DNA from: Reticulascus tulasneorum
Taxonomy: Eukaryota > Ascomycota > Sordariomycetes > Glomerellales > Reticulascaceae
Direction of reading: 5' to 3'
DNA length: 64,000 bases
NCBI GenBank assembly: GCA_001557505.1
Contig: LSAX01000010.1
Coordinates: forward strand, 1,178,001-1,242,000
Of the stretch, positions 10,325-21,100 are shown one piece after another. Position numbers and translations under genes: made by a program. The notes beneath the pieces were generated by a model. It searched no databases. It was not told the DNA's origin and worked only from the letters and a program-made list of their open reading frames with translations. Position 1 is the stretch's first letter; every line of letters starts with the position of its first letter.

Positions 10325-11815
10325 TTAATCGAACAGAAATGAAGACAAGCGCTGTGTTGCCTCCGTGGCGTTCCACTCGACCAAAGTACGTTCCTTCATT
10401 TCCTGCATCTTCGTCTGTACCAGCGGCTCCATGGCCGCTCGTTCCACTTCACTCAGAAGATGCACCCTCGTCTTCCATAGTTCTTCTGTCGGGACATCTC
10501 TTTCCCGTTCACCAAAAAATCTTTCATCCAAGTACTTCCAGTAAATGGTATCAAATGCCCAGCTCTTCCGAGCGGCATAGTTAAGCCAGAAGCGGCCCGT
10601 CTCCCAGCTCTCTCGCATGTACGCCGAGAGCTGTAAAGAGCCGGGACTTGCGTCTTTTTCTGCCTCTTCCATCGCCGATAGCCAAGTCTTTAGCCGTTGT
10701 TCATAGACGCTTGCCCAAGACTCAATGCCATCGTCCCACATCTCGGGTACGTCAAGCAGTAGCCACCAAGGTGAGTCCAAGGCAAAATGCGTCGGCGCAG
10801 CGTAGGCAAATTCCCAATCGATAGCGCCGAGAACCTGGTCTTTCTCATCAATAATAACATTGACCGGTCTGAAATCATCAGACCAGAGGCGGAAAGAGCC
10901 GGAACCATCCGGTGCTGGCAGCGTCGCACGGGCGTGCTTAGAGTGAACAGACCAGTTATCTTCGGCAAACCCAAACTTTGACAATTTGCCTTGTGTGGCT
11001 AATCTGCGAAACAGTTGACGGGCGACATATTTGGTCTTGCAGTCATCCTCCGACGATACCATATCGTTGCGCTGGAAAAGTAGTGTTGCCATTTGCATAT
11101 TGGCTAACACCACGTACCACTCATCAGCGGTCTGATATGTTGTCCCTTCTGATGGAAAGACTGATTGGGGAATATTGGAAAGTTGAACCATATTTGTCAT
11201 ATTAAGAGTGATAGGTCGCCCCATTACATGGTAGGTTCCCGGGCTCGTTTCGAGGAGAGCTCCGATGCGCGGAAAAGTAGGTTGTGTAAGCTGCAGCATA
11301 CATTGTGCCATCTTGACATACAGGCTCTTAAGCTTACTTTCGGAAATGTCGGGGTTCAATACAGGTGTCTCGGTAGGGTCTTCGCGGTGAGCTTCCAGAG
11401 CCCGGCCCATGCCTCGTCGGGAGCCAAGATCTTGAATAACAATGAATGGCCCAATATCGGAATCAATTCCATGATAAAAGACTTTCGGAACCAGGAGTTG
11501 AGTATGTTGGCCGAGGTATGCTGCCGTTGCAGCTTCTGCGAGTGTTTTCTCTTCGGGGAACACTGCCTGGTTCGGGCAAGGTAGGCGAACGAGAACATCA
11601 ACGGACGAATTTTCAACTCGAATTGGATACAACACGTTGAAGCCGCCGATAATTAATGGGGTGATCAAGGTTGCAGGTTCTCCAAACAATCTCTGTGCAA
11701 AAGATTCGATATTGCGACACGTGGAAGATAATCGGACTTGCCTCATCGCCTCCTCAAAAAGCTCGTCGCTTCGATCCCATGCAATGTTGTCAGAGTCCTG
11801 TCGAGCTGCCATCAT
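10325..11815 (-). CDS. APH-family phosphotransferase-like protein
   Basis: This is a single-exon, 496-residue protein with the aminoglycoside-phosphotransferase/choline-kinase fold, a large and mostly uncharacterised family in filamentous fungi. The N-lobe contains PLIIGGFNVLYPIRV (glycine-rich strand) and VDVLVRLPC, with EKTLAEAATAAYL as the counterpart of the alpha-C helix. The catalytic-loop region reads LWSDDFRPVNVIID: the usual His of HxDxxxxN is replaced by Ser, while the Asp and Asn are kept. The metal-binding strand reads GAIDWEFAYAAP. The substrate is unknown, and the family name should not be taken to mean antibiotic resistance. There is no signal peptide or membrane segment. Two start ATGs are adjacent; the first is used. 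Gene-poor DNA flanks it on both sides. Confidence 0.82.
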   Translation of the reverse strand: MMAARQDSDNIAWDRSDELFEEAMRQVRLSSTCRNIESFAQRLFGEPATLITPLIIGGFNVLYPIRVENSSVDVLVRLPCPNQAVFPEEKTLAEAATAAYLGQHTQLLVPKVFYHGIDSDIGPFIVIQDLGSRRGMGRALEAHREDPTETPVLNPDISESKLKSLYVKMAQCMLQLTQPTFPRIGALLETSPGTYHVMGRPITLNMTNMVQLSNIPQSVFPSEGTTYQTADEWYVVLANMQMATLLFQRNDMVSSEDDCKTKYVARQLFRRLATQGKLSKFGFAEDNWSVHSKHARATLPAPDGSGSFRLWSDDFRPVNVIIDEKDQVLGAIDWEFAYAAPTHFALDSPWWLLLDVPEMWDDGIESWASVYEQRLKTWLSAMEEAEKDASPGSLQLSAYMRESWETGRFWLNYAARKSWAFDTIYWKYLDERFFGERERDVPTEELWKTRVHLLSEVERAAMEPLVQTKMQEMKERTLVEWNATEATQRLSSFLFD

Positions 11816-13061
11816 GGATAGATATGCTAAGGAATGCCTTCATTGACGAGAGGAATAGTGAGGGTGGAGAGAACATCGATGTTCGGATTATGAAGGAAGC
11901 GGTAAGCGAGTACACAATCAATGAGCGAAACTTGATGTTGGTTCAACCAAAACGTTTTAGTTACAGGTCTGGCCTTAAAAGAGTGCCAACATGCTTTCAG
12001 GGCGCCAAATGGAAAGCCTTGACTCAGTTGATTGGTGTATCCTGCCTTGACTTATTCTACGTTGGCTGGTCGGAGTAGTCGGCGCAACTAGGGATATATC
12101 TTACAGCAATTTTGCCGCGCGTTTCTCTTCAAACACTTCGGCCCAGCCCCGCCAATCAAGGGATATGGAAGCCAACCGGCGACAGGGCACGTCTGTGGGG
12201 GTGAAACAACAGACGTGACCAATGACCGTGAATGAGAAAAGAACTACCAACGACAAGAAACCGTAGGGCATGCCGCCAGAGATGAAGTAGCTAATAAAGA
12301 GCAAGGAGATTTCGTAGGTAACGCATGAAGGAAGGGAACGTTCACAGGAGCGAGGTAGAGAAATGCGGAGCACTACAGATTACTTAGTGGGGAATCAAGC
12401 CTACCAGCATCCCCAGAAGCTCCTACTTTGATATCGCTCCGCAAATACTACCAACTTCTTGAGCGCAACCAACAAACTACCCCCTAAGGTAAGATGATGA
12501 TCCAAGGTGGACTTGGCCTTCACCTAGAATAGAAGACGTTTAAGCCACACCTGTTACCAACAAGACGGCCAGGCCAGGCCATACTGGAGGGGGGTTTGAA
12601 ACCGCTGTCTGCCCAATCAAGACCCAAGATTTCGATCAAGAGTCAAGTGAAGCATCATCTTCCGGCGCGGCCATTTCTGGCCCGCAAGGACCAACTTACT
12701 TTCTGGAACCAACACAGCAACGGCAAGTGATCAGAAGCGCAAGACTACAGTGGTTTTCAGCTTTCCCAATGCTCTTGTTCCGGAAAACCAATGTGTCCGC
12801 GAGTAAAGGAAAAAGGTATAAGACAATCGACGTGTCCGGCCAGTCACCCTGAAAATTTGATATACAGAACTCCAAAGACTTCTTTATTCAAGCTCGTTTT
12901 GAACAGTCAGCCCAACACGCTCGTCGCCATTCTACAAGCAATTATCTTACCCGCGAAGGCCTTAACCATACACTCAAGCCAGTTGAACAAAAAGGTATGC
13001 TTACAGCGCAAGTCCGCAGTAGCCGATCTAACTTTGATCCGGAAATAGGCACTCCTTCGCC
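11816..13061. other. Intergenic, about 1.2 kb
   Basis: No gene is recognised. A 90-codon hydrophobic ORF on the minus strand (12101-12373) has no family resemblance and is probably chance. The right end may be the leader of the small ORF at 13062. Confidence 0.45.
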
Positions 13062-13268
13062 ATGTCCTCCAACCGCGACAGCGATGGGAAATACCAGGAT
13101 GACTGCGAGGACTTGATGATAGCAGCTGGCGAGAGTAGCAGGGACAAACGAAAGAAAGCGAAGGAAGAGAAGGAGAAGAAGAAGGAAGAGGACAAGCAGC
13201 AGGCGTCGAAGGAAGCCATGTTTGATGCCGGAGACACCAGCCGCGAGAGGAGAAGGGGCAAGAAATAA
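13062..13268 (+). CDS. Possible small highly charged protein
   Basis: An intronless ORF of 68 residues starts MSSNRDSDGKYQDD. It is dominated by Lys, Glu, Asp and Arg, with a KKAKEEKEKKKEEDK helix in the middle and RERRRGKK at the end. The composition is that of a short charged helix or a nuclear peptide. I recognise no family. A start in reasonable context and a separate gene-free region on both sides make it possible, but low-complexity ORFs of this size also arise by chance. The function is unknown. Confidence 0.3.
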   Translation: MSSNRDSDGKYQDDCEDLMIAAGESSRDKRKKAKEEKEKKKEEDKQQASKEAMFDAGDTSRERRRGKK

Positions 13269-15140
13269 GTAGCACTAGCATGCCACCAGACCTTGCTCGA
13301 GCTGAGCCAGTACGGAACATCAAGAGTCTTATGAGTGTACTGTTCGCGTAACTCAATGGGAATAGCCGTACAGATCACTGGTTGCCCAGTTTCTCGTTAT
13401 GTATCGCAAGTGTTACTTAAGAAAGTTGCGAATGCCGCGGGCCTCACGTGCTGACTACTATCCCGTGTATTCATCGCTAAGAAGGAAGAACGACTGCGCA
13501 ACTTGGGAACTTACCAGGACTTGGCAAATCAGTGCAGGTTGCCGGGGACATCCATGACGTGCCGCCGTTAGAGATAAAGAGCGAAGAAGAAAAGGAGAAA
13601 GAGAATAGAAAAACGGGCATCAGAAGGGTACGTTCACAACCTCCTCGTAGCCAAATTCCTGAAGTGGATGCCAGCCAAAAGAGGCAGAAGTGTTGGACTC
13701 GGCAAGGGTAAGGAGGCAGTACTTTGCAAGCTGTGGAGTTCCGCACTGTATACACCACATGGCCTGTGCCGGGAAACAAAAGAAAATGCGGACGCTTGTT
13801 TTAGGCTCCTACCTGTATCAGAAACACAAGGTGTCATTTGATGCGCCCCGAGCTAAAGGTGTCTCAATATCCGTCGAGCACCGGTGTGGCACACGGGTTC
13901 ACCCCCGAGAGCAGACGGAAGAGTGGAGCAGATCTCTGGGCTATCACGCCCCAGAACACTGCCGCTCAACGGCATCGCAGCAGAGATACCTCTTTTGGAC
14001 GCCGCAAAGTCTACCTAGCAGTTTAGCCCTGCTTCACGGGTTTGGTTGTAGCGAGCGTCAGTGTTAGTTTGATCACGAGATACACATGCTAAGTAGCATT
14101 CCAGATCTGGCAGTCAGGCCCGAGGGTATGGATTGATGGGCCACCTTGTATATCATGTAATCTACATAGCTTGGATATCATCTGGCATGACCTGAAGTCA
14201 CAGGAGACGATAAGCCCGATCAGGACATAGGATTCCAGAACGGCCAGAATTCATATCATGGTTCTTGGGGTATGCTGATTGACGGGGTGCTCAGGTGAAC
14301 AAGTCTCAAAATGCCAATGTGATAATACCAAGTTTGAATCTATTGGCTAGCGACTAGTGAAACACAGTCCATTCCTCAACAATTAGGAATGTTGTTTCCT
14401 GCCCCCCAGGCATCCAAGTGATTCAGGTGTGTCTTGCTCTCCCTGCCTATCCAAGCAAAGAGCTCCGCCAGAACGCCCAGGACCCCCGCATATGCAGCTC
14501 CATCACCGCCAAGTCCCGCCTCCGAAGAGTCATCCAGGCAATTCGCACCGCTCCGGAGGCACAATATCGTCGATGGTGGCCTCAACGCCAGGCTCCAACA
14601 ATGATCTAGGCATCGGCAGCTTGTATCGCGCCTCTTGGCTGCTGGAGGAAAGACACGAGAGCCTGTGCGGTGGCATCGCAGACATCCAAGGTGGAAGAAG
14701 TAACTTAAACGAGGCAGATACGACAGATTGCCTTTTGTGTCACCTGCAATTGACAGCAGCGGCCCGCATGACTACACATCTCTGTCTGTGTGCATGCAGC
14801 GTCGACCTCCTTCACCGCCCTGTATTTTAGATGGTGTGGACGGATAGATGCAGAAGATAAGGCGGACCTCTGCTAGACGGCATCGGGCGGTGTTTGAGGA
14901 CATGGCCCGGGATAATTAGGGCATAGTGAATACTAGGACGCTCTATTGCGATGTCGCATGCCTGACGACCGCTGCCGCCATAACCCTAATCCGGCTAGAT
15001 GCTGAGATGATGTGCTCTGACCCAGGGTAGCGATGAGAGGCACAAATTAGATGGGCTTGTCTTGATATTCATTTATGGGAACGTGGACTAGTAGACAACT
15101 AAGAAAAAAAAGGATGACTAGGATAAGAGCAACAAATGGC
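13269..15140. other. Intergenic, about 1.9 kb
   Basis: Only short ORFs without family resemblance occur (for example 13690-14067 and 14429-14830). I see no repeat or RNA gene apart from the tRNA at the right edge. Confidence 0.45.
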
Positions 15141-15147
15141 AAAAAAA
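15141..15147 (-). terminator. RNA polymerase III terminator of tRNA-Arg
   Basis: A run of seven T on the minus strand lies 6 bases past the mature 3' end of the tRNA gene. This is the standard pol III stop signal. Confidence 0.85.
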
Positions 15148-15153
15148 GAGCTA

Positions 15154-15242
15154 CGCTCACAGCAGGACTCGAACCTGCAGTCTCCGACTTGCCTACTTCC
15201 TTGTAATAGGAGGTCGGCGCCTTACCATTAGGCCATGCGAGC
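15154..15242 (-). tRNA. tRNA-Arg (anticodon CCT) with a 17-nt intron
   Basis: Read on the minus strand, the acceptor GCTCGCA pairs with TGTGAGC (one G-T pair). The D arm is GCC/GGC, the anticodon stem is CCGAC/GTCGG, and the T arm is GCAGG-TTCGAGT-CCTGC. The seven-base loop after intron removal is CT-CCT-AA, giving anticodon CCT at 15210-15208. The intron occupies 15206-15190, at the canonical place one base 3' of the anticodon. The discriminator is G, CCA is not encoded, and a T7 terminator follows. Confidence 0.93.
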
Positions 15243-17321
15243 GACAAAGATTTTGTCACCGTACTGATTGGTCAGGGGAAACTCTAGGAATTTTTATCCT
15301 TATTCCCAAAGATATAAGCCAGTCTTGCAGCCACTAGCTCGAGCAGGGATGCTAATTGAAAGTTTGGCGCGGGGGTGGTATTTGTGGGGCAGAGAGTTTA
15401 TCTCACAGTGGATCACAGGGGCGCGACTCCAATAGCCTGGAACAAGATCTCACGAGAGACATTTGCGGACTGGCCATGTTCTCCGACAAAGGGCAGTCCT
15501 GGAATGCCGGAGTCTCGGCCTGGTCCTAGTCCGCAAGTGAGACCAATGTCCTGCTGCCAACCCCACCCGGCGACAAACCCAAAAGTCACTTGTCAAGACC
15601 TCACGGAAAGGCGGGAGACGTGTCTCGGCTCGTGCATGTGGCACTAGGACATGGCAGCCGAATGCGTTCGCAAAAGAATGGAAACTCCCCTGGAGTCTCT
15701 AGGGCCTACTATCTTGTACCAAAGGAAAGTACTATTGTACAGTTTGTGCACAGTTACGAGGCCATCCTTCATCGGGCTCGAATGCTACAGGAAACATGTC
15801 CATTTTCGCTCAGACGATAAGCCTTACCAAATAGGCCGTCGCTCCGTTCTTCTGGTACAAGGGATTAGCCGCCAATTGCTGAGGGCTAGCCAGTATCACC
15901 GTCACATTTTGGGCTATTAAAAATGCGCTGTGCAGTGATCCTAGGCCCCCAAAGAGGCTGACAAAAGGGCTCAAGCGGTCCTAATTGATAATCAATTCCG
16001 GTCCACTCGCCGTGGATTTGAGTTTCGCCCTTGCACGACAACTTATGTCAGCGGGGGGAAATACACGGATGCCTGAATGCGATCAGCGGGCGACCGGCCA
16101 TTGGAATCCGCCCGTGAGCCGATCTGCGCCTTTTGGAATCCGTCTCGCGATTCCTGTCCGACTCCTCCTATGCAACTTCAACAGGGCGCAAGAGCTCTCG
16201 GGTCCAAAGGATCGAGATACGAAATCCTCGGTCGGTTGCCCTAGCGCCCCAGGCAGAGATGTCTCCGCAACGGAAAAAAAATAGTCTCCCGCGGGACCCG
16301 TGGCATCGTGATCTTGCACAATTTTTCCTTTCTTTTGCTCCTCAGTTTGTGCACTGCTCCGCATCACATGGGGCGTGCCGTTTCGTAATTCGTAATCTTC
16401 TCCTTTCCCCCCAAACACCGCCCGTAGTGCGGTGGCCATTTCGTGGCATTTGAAGTGTCGGGCAGTCAGCCAGCACAGCAAAATTTACAATTGGCATGGA
16501 CAGCTGATTGGTGGACGAACGGGGCTCGGCGAGCATCCAGGGCGAAATGGCGGGGAGCGAAAAGGGCGAAAAAGGGCGGTACCAGTCTGTTGGGGCCCAA
16601 ATGCTGATGAATCATCTGGCCCGAGGCGCATTTTCTGGCCGGTTGTCCCGCCCTGTCGCTGACGATGGACAAGGGTAAGCGAGGGTGATCTGCTAGAGGC
16701 CCCCTTTCTGCCTTAGAGTTGTACCGCATGCTAAAGTGTGATTCATCATGCCGAGGGGCCGCCAAAGAACACCGATGTCGTCCGGATAGCTTTTTTTTTG
16801 CTGGGGCGCGGCCTAAGGAATGACTCGTCAGCTTAGCTTCAAATGAGTTTGCGGTGAGAGAAAGAAGCCCAAAGAATAAGTTTTGAGACAAATTGGAATC
16901 ACGAAGCAATGGGAAGGGAATGAGTTTTTGAATGTTTCAATTGATTTTTTGTTTGAATTCAATAAATTCTGCCTGAACTTATTTTTTTGTCCGGCTAGTC
17001 TGTAATAGTTTGTAACACAAGGCTGCCACTCAACCAGTGCCTCCGAATTGGGAGGCCTGGGAGCGGGCAGCTGAAGAGAAGCTTCCATCTAATCCATCAT
17101 CCTCTGAAATCCCGTCTCTGTATGAAACCCGAATATAACCAATGAAATCCTTGAGTGGTGACATTGCTGTCCTTTCTATACCGTATCGCGTCCAAAGTCG
17201 TGAACCATGCCATGCCTTTTCGTGGTATCGGTGATAAAAAAACGCCGTGCTATGCAAACGCTGTGCTGAAATGAGGAAAGAGACCAAATCACGAGTGAGG
17301 GAGCGGATATCGAATCCATGT
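15243..17321. other. Intergenic, about 2.1 kb
   Basis: I see no convincing gene. Overlapping ORFs on both strands around 16080-16910 have no family resemblance. The right part is the 3' flank of the acidic-protein gene. Confidence 0.45.
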
Positions 17322-18110
17322 CTAGTAGACTGATATCGCGCTCACCAGCCTCGCTGGATTCCTCGGCGGCAGGTAGAAGCCTTCCGAGTAGAATGAGTTG
17401 TGTTGGTCTGCGTCCTCCTTGGTGTCCTTCTCGGAGAAGGTGAGCACGGTGTTTGGCGGTGATGGCGGCATCGACTCGTCCTCCGAAGAGTCGGAGTCGT
17501 GTTCAAGCTCCGGCGGCGAGCTGGAGTGTGATAGTGTTCGGACGAGGCCGAGCTGTGCGTAGTCCTCCTCGAGATCATCCTCCTCCATCTCGTCGAATCG
17601 CTGTTCTATCCGGACGGAGACGATTGGCTTGGTTGTGGTGGTGGCTGAGGGTACTCGGCGGAGAGAGACCAGATCGGCCATCTCGACATCGTCCTCCTCG
17701 TCGTAGTCCTCATCCGAGTCGGATGAGGAGTCGGAGTCGGCATCCTCTGCTTGCCAGTCCTCCTCGGGGTCCTCCACGATGCTGTCGGCCCACTGGATGT
17801 GCTTCTCCTCAGCCTTGGTGGCTCCGCGGACGGATTGGTTGAACCAGCTCTCTTGTTCCCGCTCGGCATCGGCAAGCTCGAGCATCAGGGAGTCGAGGAG
17901 GTTTGCGTGACCGACGAGGAGGCGGAGGTTGTGGTCGGATCGGCCAGCCTCGGAGGAGAGCTTGGCCCTCGCCTTGTGGGCGAGGTAGTATGTTTGTGTG
18001 ATGGACATGGTCTTCTTCTTCTGTGCGGCGACGAACAATGGAGATGATGAAGAGGTGGTCTTTGAGAGATGGGAGGGAGCAGAAGGTCTGTAGAGGGTTG
18101 TGGAAGACAT
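17322..18110 (-). CDS. Conserved acidic fungal protein of unknown function
   Basis: This is an intronless 262-residue protein when started at 18110 (MSSTTLYRPSAPSHLS). The ORF continues 72 codons upstream, but that stretch is Pro/Ser/Thr-rich leader-like sequence. Residues about 34-100 form the best-ordered part (SITQTYYLAHKARAKLSSEA, then HNLRLLVGHANLLDSLMLEL), likely helical. Beyond about 130 come long acidic runs (DSDSSSDSDEDYDEEDD) alternating with Ser/Thr/Pro segments, and an EEDDLEEDYAQLGLVRTL block. The C-terminus reads FYLPPRNPARLVSAISVY. It has the look of Pezizomycotina-specific hypothetical proteins, probably a disordered regulatory or nuclear protein. No function should be assigned. 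A 4.4-kb gene-free region lies upstream. Confidence 0.7.
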   Translation of the reverse strand: MSSTTLYRPSAPSHLSKTTSSSSPLFVAAQKKKTMSITQTYYLAHKARAKLSSEAGRSDHNLRLLVGHANLLDSLMLELADAEREQESWFNQSVRGATKAEEKHIQWADSIVEDPEEDWQAEDADSDSSSDSDEDYDEEDDVEMADLVSLRRVPSATTTTKPIVSVRIEQRFDEMEEDDLEEDYAQLGLVRTLSHSSSPPELEHDSDSSEDESMPPSPPNTVLTFSEKDTKEDADQHNSFYSEGFYLPPRNPARLVSAISVY

Positions 18111-21100
18111 TTTGTAAATGGTTGGCGAACTGAGCAAACTTGGAGTTGTTATGGTGCAATTTGCAACTGTGTGACTCAAGGCAACAAGCCCGATTGCGGA
18201 AAGGCTGCTAATGGGGGCAGGGGTGGGCGGCGAGGAACCGAGGGGTGCCTTGGAGAAGCAGATGTTGAGGTAAGCAGGCTGGTTATGTAAGGTGCACTTT
18301 GGTTCATGTGTTGGCAGAACAAGCACAGGAGAATAGAGATCTGGATAGATGGGGTTTGCTTTCTGTAGGATCTTGTTTGTGTGTGTGTGAAGCTGGTGAT
18401 TGGGATCTGGGGGAACAAAAAGATCGTGAAGATGGGATGGGGGAATGGATTCTTTTGTAAGCCCATCCGCTGACCGTAAGTTGTCCGCACAAAAAGGCCC
18501 ATATGCACATCCATCCGCGTGGATTGTCGGGGTTCAGTCGAAGGGGTCGGTGTTGTCCCAAAATCCGCATGCATTTGAAATGGCGCCGACCGTCCAGGGG
18601 GGTGTGGGACCCTGGGGATTGGCAGCCGCTTTTGTCAGCGAAAAGTCCGAGATTCCTGACTCCACGTAAAAGTACCCGAGGGCCTTGCGTGTCATGCCCA
18701 CAGCGAGCGGAGTACTACGTACTCCCGCTACAGTACCTGGGCACCACGTCTACGGGCTGGGAACTCGGCCACCACCTGCACTGTAAACACGCTCACTCAC
18801 TCACTGAGAGCTGGCCGACCCAAGGCGGTCAACTGGGCATGCGTGTCGGCGGACGAGTATGCGAAGGCCGCAGCACTTTCGTCCATCCCTGCCCCTTCCT
18901 GCCTTACTACGTACCTTTGCGCTCTGTCTGCCCTGCCCGTTTCCCACCGTAAATACGTGTAATTATGGATGTACACATGTACACAGGTACCCCCCTTCCC
19001 TTCCGTCTACCACCTCGTGGAGATACGAGTAATCCCATGATGTCTAAGCACAACCCGCTACTGTAACGAAAAGTAACACTTCCGTCCCCCGTCCCCCCCT
19101 AGCCAGATGAATTACTCATTGCCTCTTACAGTCTCGCATCCGGCAAACGAGTCCTGCCCAGAGACCACCCCCCGTCCCCGTGTGCCGTGCATGCCACATG
19201 TGTGTACTTGTGACTCCTGGTCATTTGGCCCTATCCACCCTTTCAAAACCCAACCCTGCCAAAGTACCCCGACATTCGAGCGAGCGTACGTTTGATTCAT
19301 AATCCCACCACGCACGCATTTCCGCTTAAGCCCAGGCGTAAAGTCCTTGGTCTAAAGTCCATGGCTCCGAAGGAGTCATCAATGAGCGCATCATGATTAT
19401 TGATCGTAACTCCGTCCACCGACCGACCGTCCGACCGTCCATCAATTAAACCCTGGCACCAGCGAAACTCTCTTGGTTTTTGTTTGCCTGGATTGGGAAA
19501 TTGTCTGGTAGCCCGTCGCTGTATGAGTAAAACACAGCAGCACCATTTCCTTGCATTGTGCATTTCCGCGATGAGTCGCACGATGAGTGCATTGTGCCTA
19601 CACCGCTGGGCATTCATTTTCCACCACTGTACTACTCGGGATAAAAGTGTCAGGTACATGGCGCTCACAATTCCGCCCGTCACTCAAAAAGAAACTCGGG
19701 GAGGAGTGAGGCATTGCTTCGTCGCTCGAATACGTTTCCTAAACGAGCAGACCGAAATTGAATGCCTGCCACATAATAACAATAATACTGGACGGAACGG
19801 CCACGACGACGCTTGGCCCCGTGCTGTGTGTGTGTGCACCGCCTCTTCCACCATGACTGCTTGCTGCGTCGGCTCCGAGGGCAGCCCAAAATTGGTGGAA
19901 ATCAAACAGCGAGTGTGAGCGATTGCGAGATGCGAGATATGCGAGTGCGGTAACTGACCAATACGAGGAGCGTATACGAAACCCCATTGCGTGGAGCGGT
20001 AGGGCTGAGTGGTACTGTGCTGTGCTTTTGGCTTTTCCCAAGCACACATCATCCCCGAGACGTAAGCAACGTAACATGCTGCCACCCCCGACACTCTAAA
20101 GTGTTAGCAGCACGCTTGCTGTGCACAGCGCCCAATGTTCCCAGGTATTTCCATTTTAGGACGATGCTGATGCAAATTCCCAATGCACCGCTGGGTACGC
20201 GGCTGATCAGGATTGGGGTTTTGGGGGTGGACAATTTGCGTAGCCTTTTTTTCCATTTGGCTACCTGATGGGCGATGCACCGGGCGTCTCAAACTCCGTC
20301 CGTTTCGCGGTTGCCTCAATTTGACCGCGCTGCTGCGCAATCCACTTCGTACAGGCAGCGAAATTTGAGCGAATCCTCCCCAATGACACGACAGAAGCGA
20401 GCGAAGTTTAATATCCCACCACGCACGTCCTCCCCAAGGCATCCATCAATGTGAAGAGGGCGTCGAAACGTCAGGCTCTCCAGCCGATATTGCATCATGC
20501 CCTGGATATCACGGGCAACAAACTGAACAGCGCGGGTCCCACGCATAATTACGGTACCGTTTCTTGTAGATCTGTATGTACACACAACACGTATGCACAT
20601 AACTTAATTGTTGGCTGGGGGCATAACTCATAGCATGGGCTCCCGAATGTCCCCTTTTTACAGCCGACGCCTCATGGAAAGCGACAGTCTCCGAGAGTGC
20701 GAATCGCCCGTCAATCACCCCGCACCCGTGCCAGGACGGAGCAACTTCAAGCCACAACAGCCCTAACAGCAAGAAATGTCTCCACGCCCTATCACCATTC
20801 ATTGACCTGACAACCTCAGTCTCAATTTGAATCGAAGGGGCTTGCATCGCATCATCGACTATTGGAGGTGGGACAATATTCTTGGAACACGCTACTATGC
20901 ACACTGCATCCTCGCCGACTGCAGCATCTTCGCCGACTGTCTACCACGTACATAGCTCTTGGCCTTGACCAAAAGGCGGAATTCTTCCAGAAGGGTTCTA
21001 TGCAGCCACGGCAGCACGCCAGCCAGCCACCACAGCCATCTGTTGCAACCAAGCCACCACTGAAGCAATATAACCCATCCCAGCTGTGAAGCATCGTAAA

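Noticed and set aside
16083..16909. Overlapping ORFs of 130-147 codons on the minus strand
   Set aside because: No family resemblance, no consistent splice joins, and overlapping plus-strand ORFs of equal size.
19400..19918. 172-codon plus-strand ORF in the large gap
   Set aside because: Cys/His/Arg/Thr-rich composition without any recognisable block; opposite-strand ORFs overlap it; likely chance.
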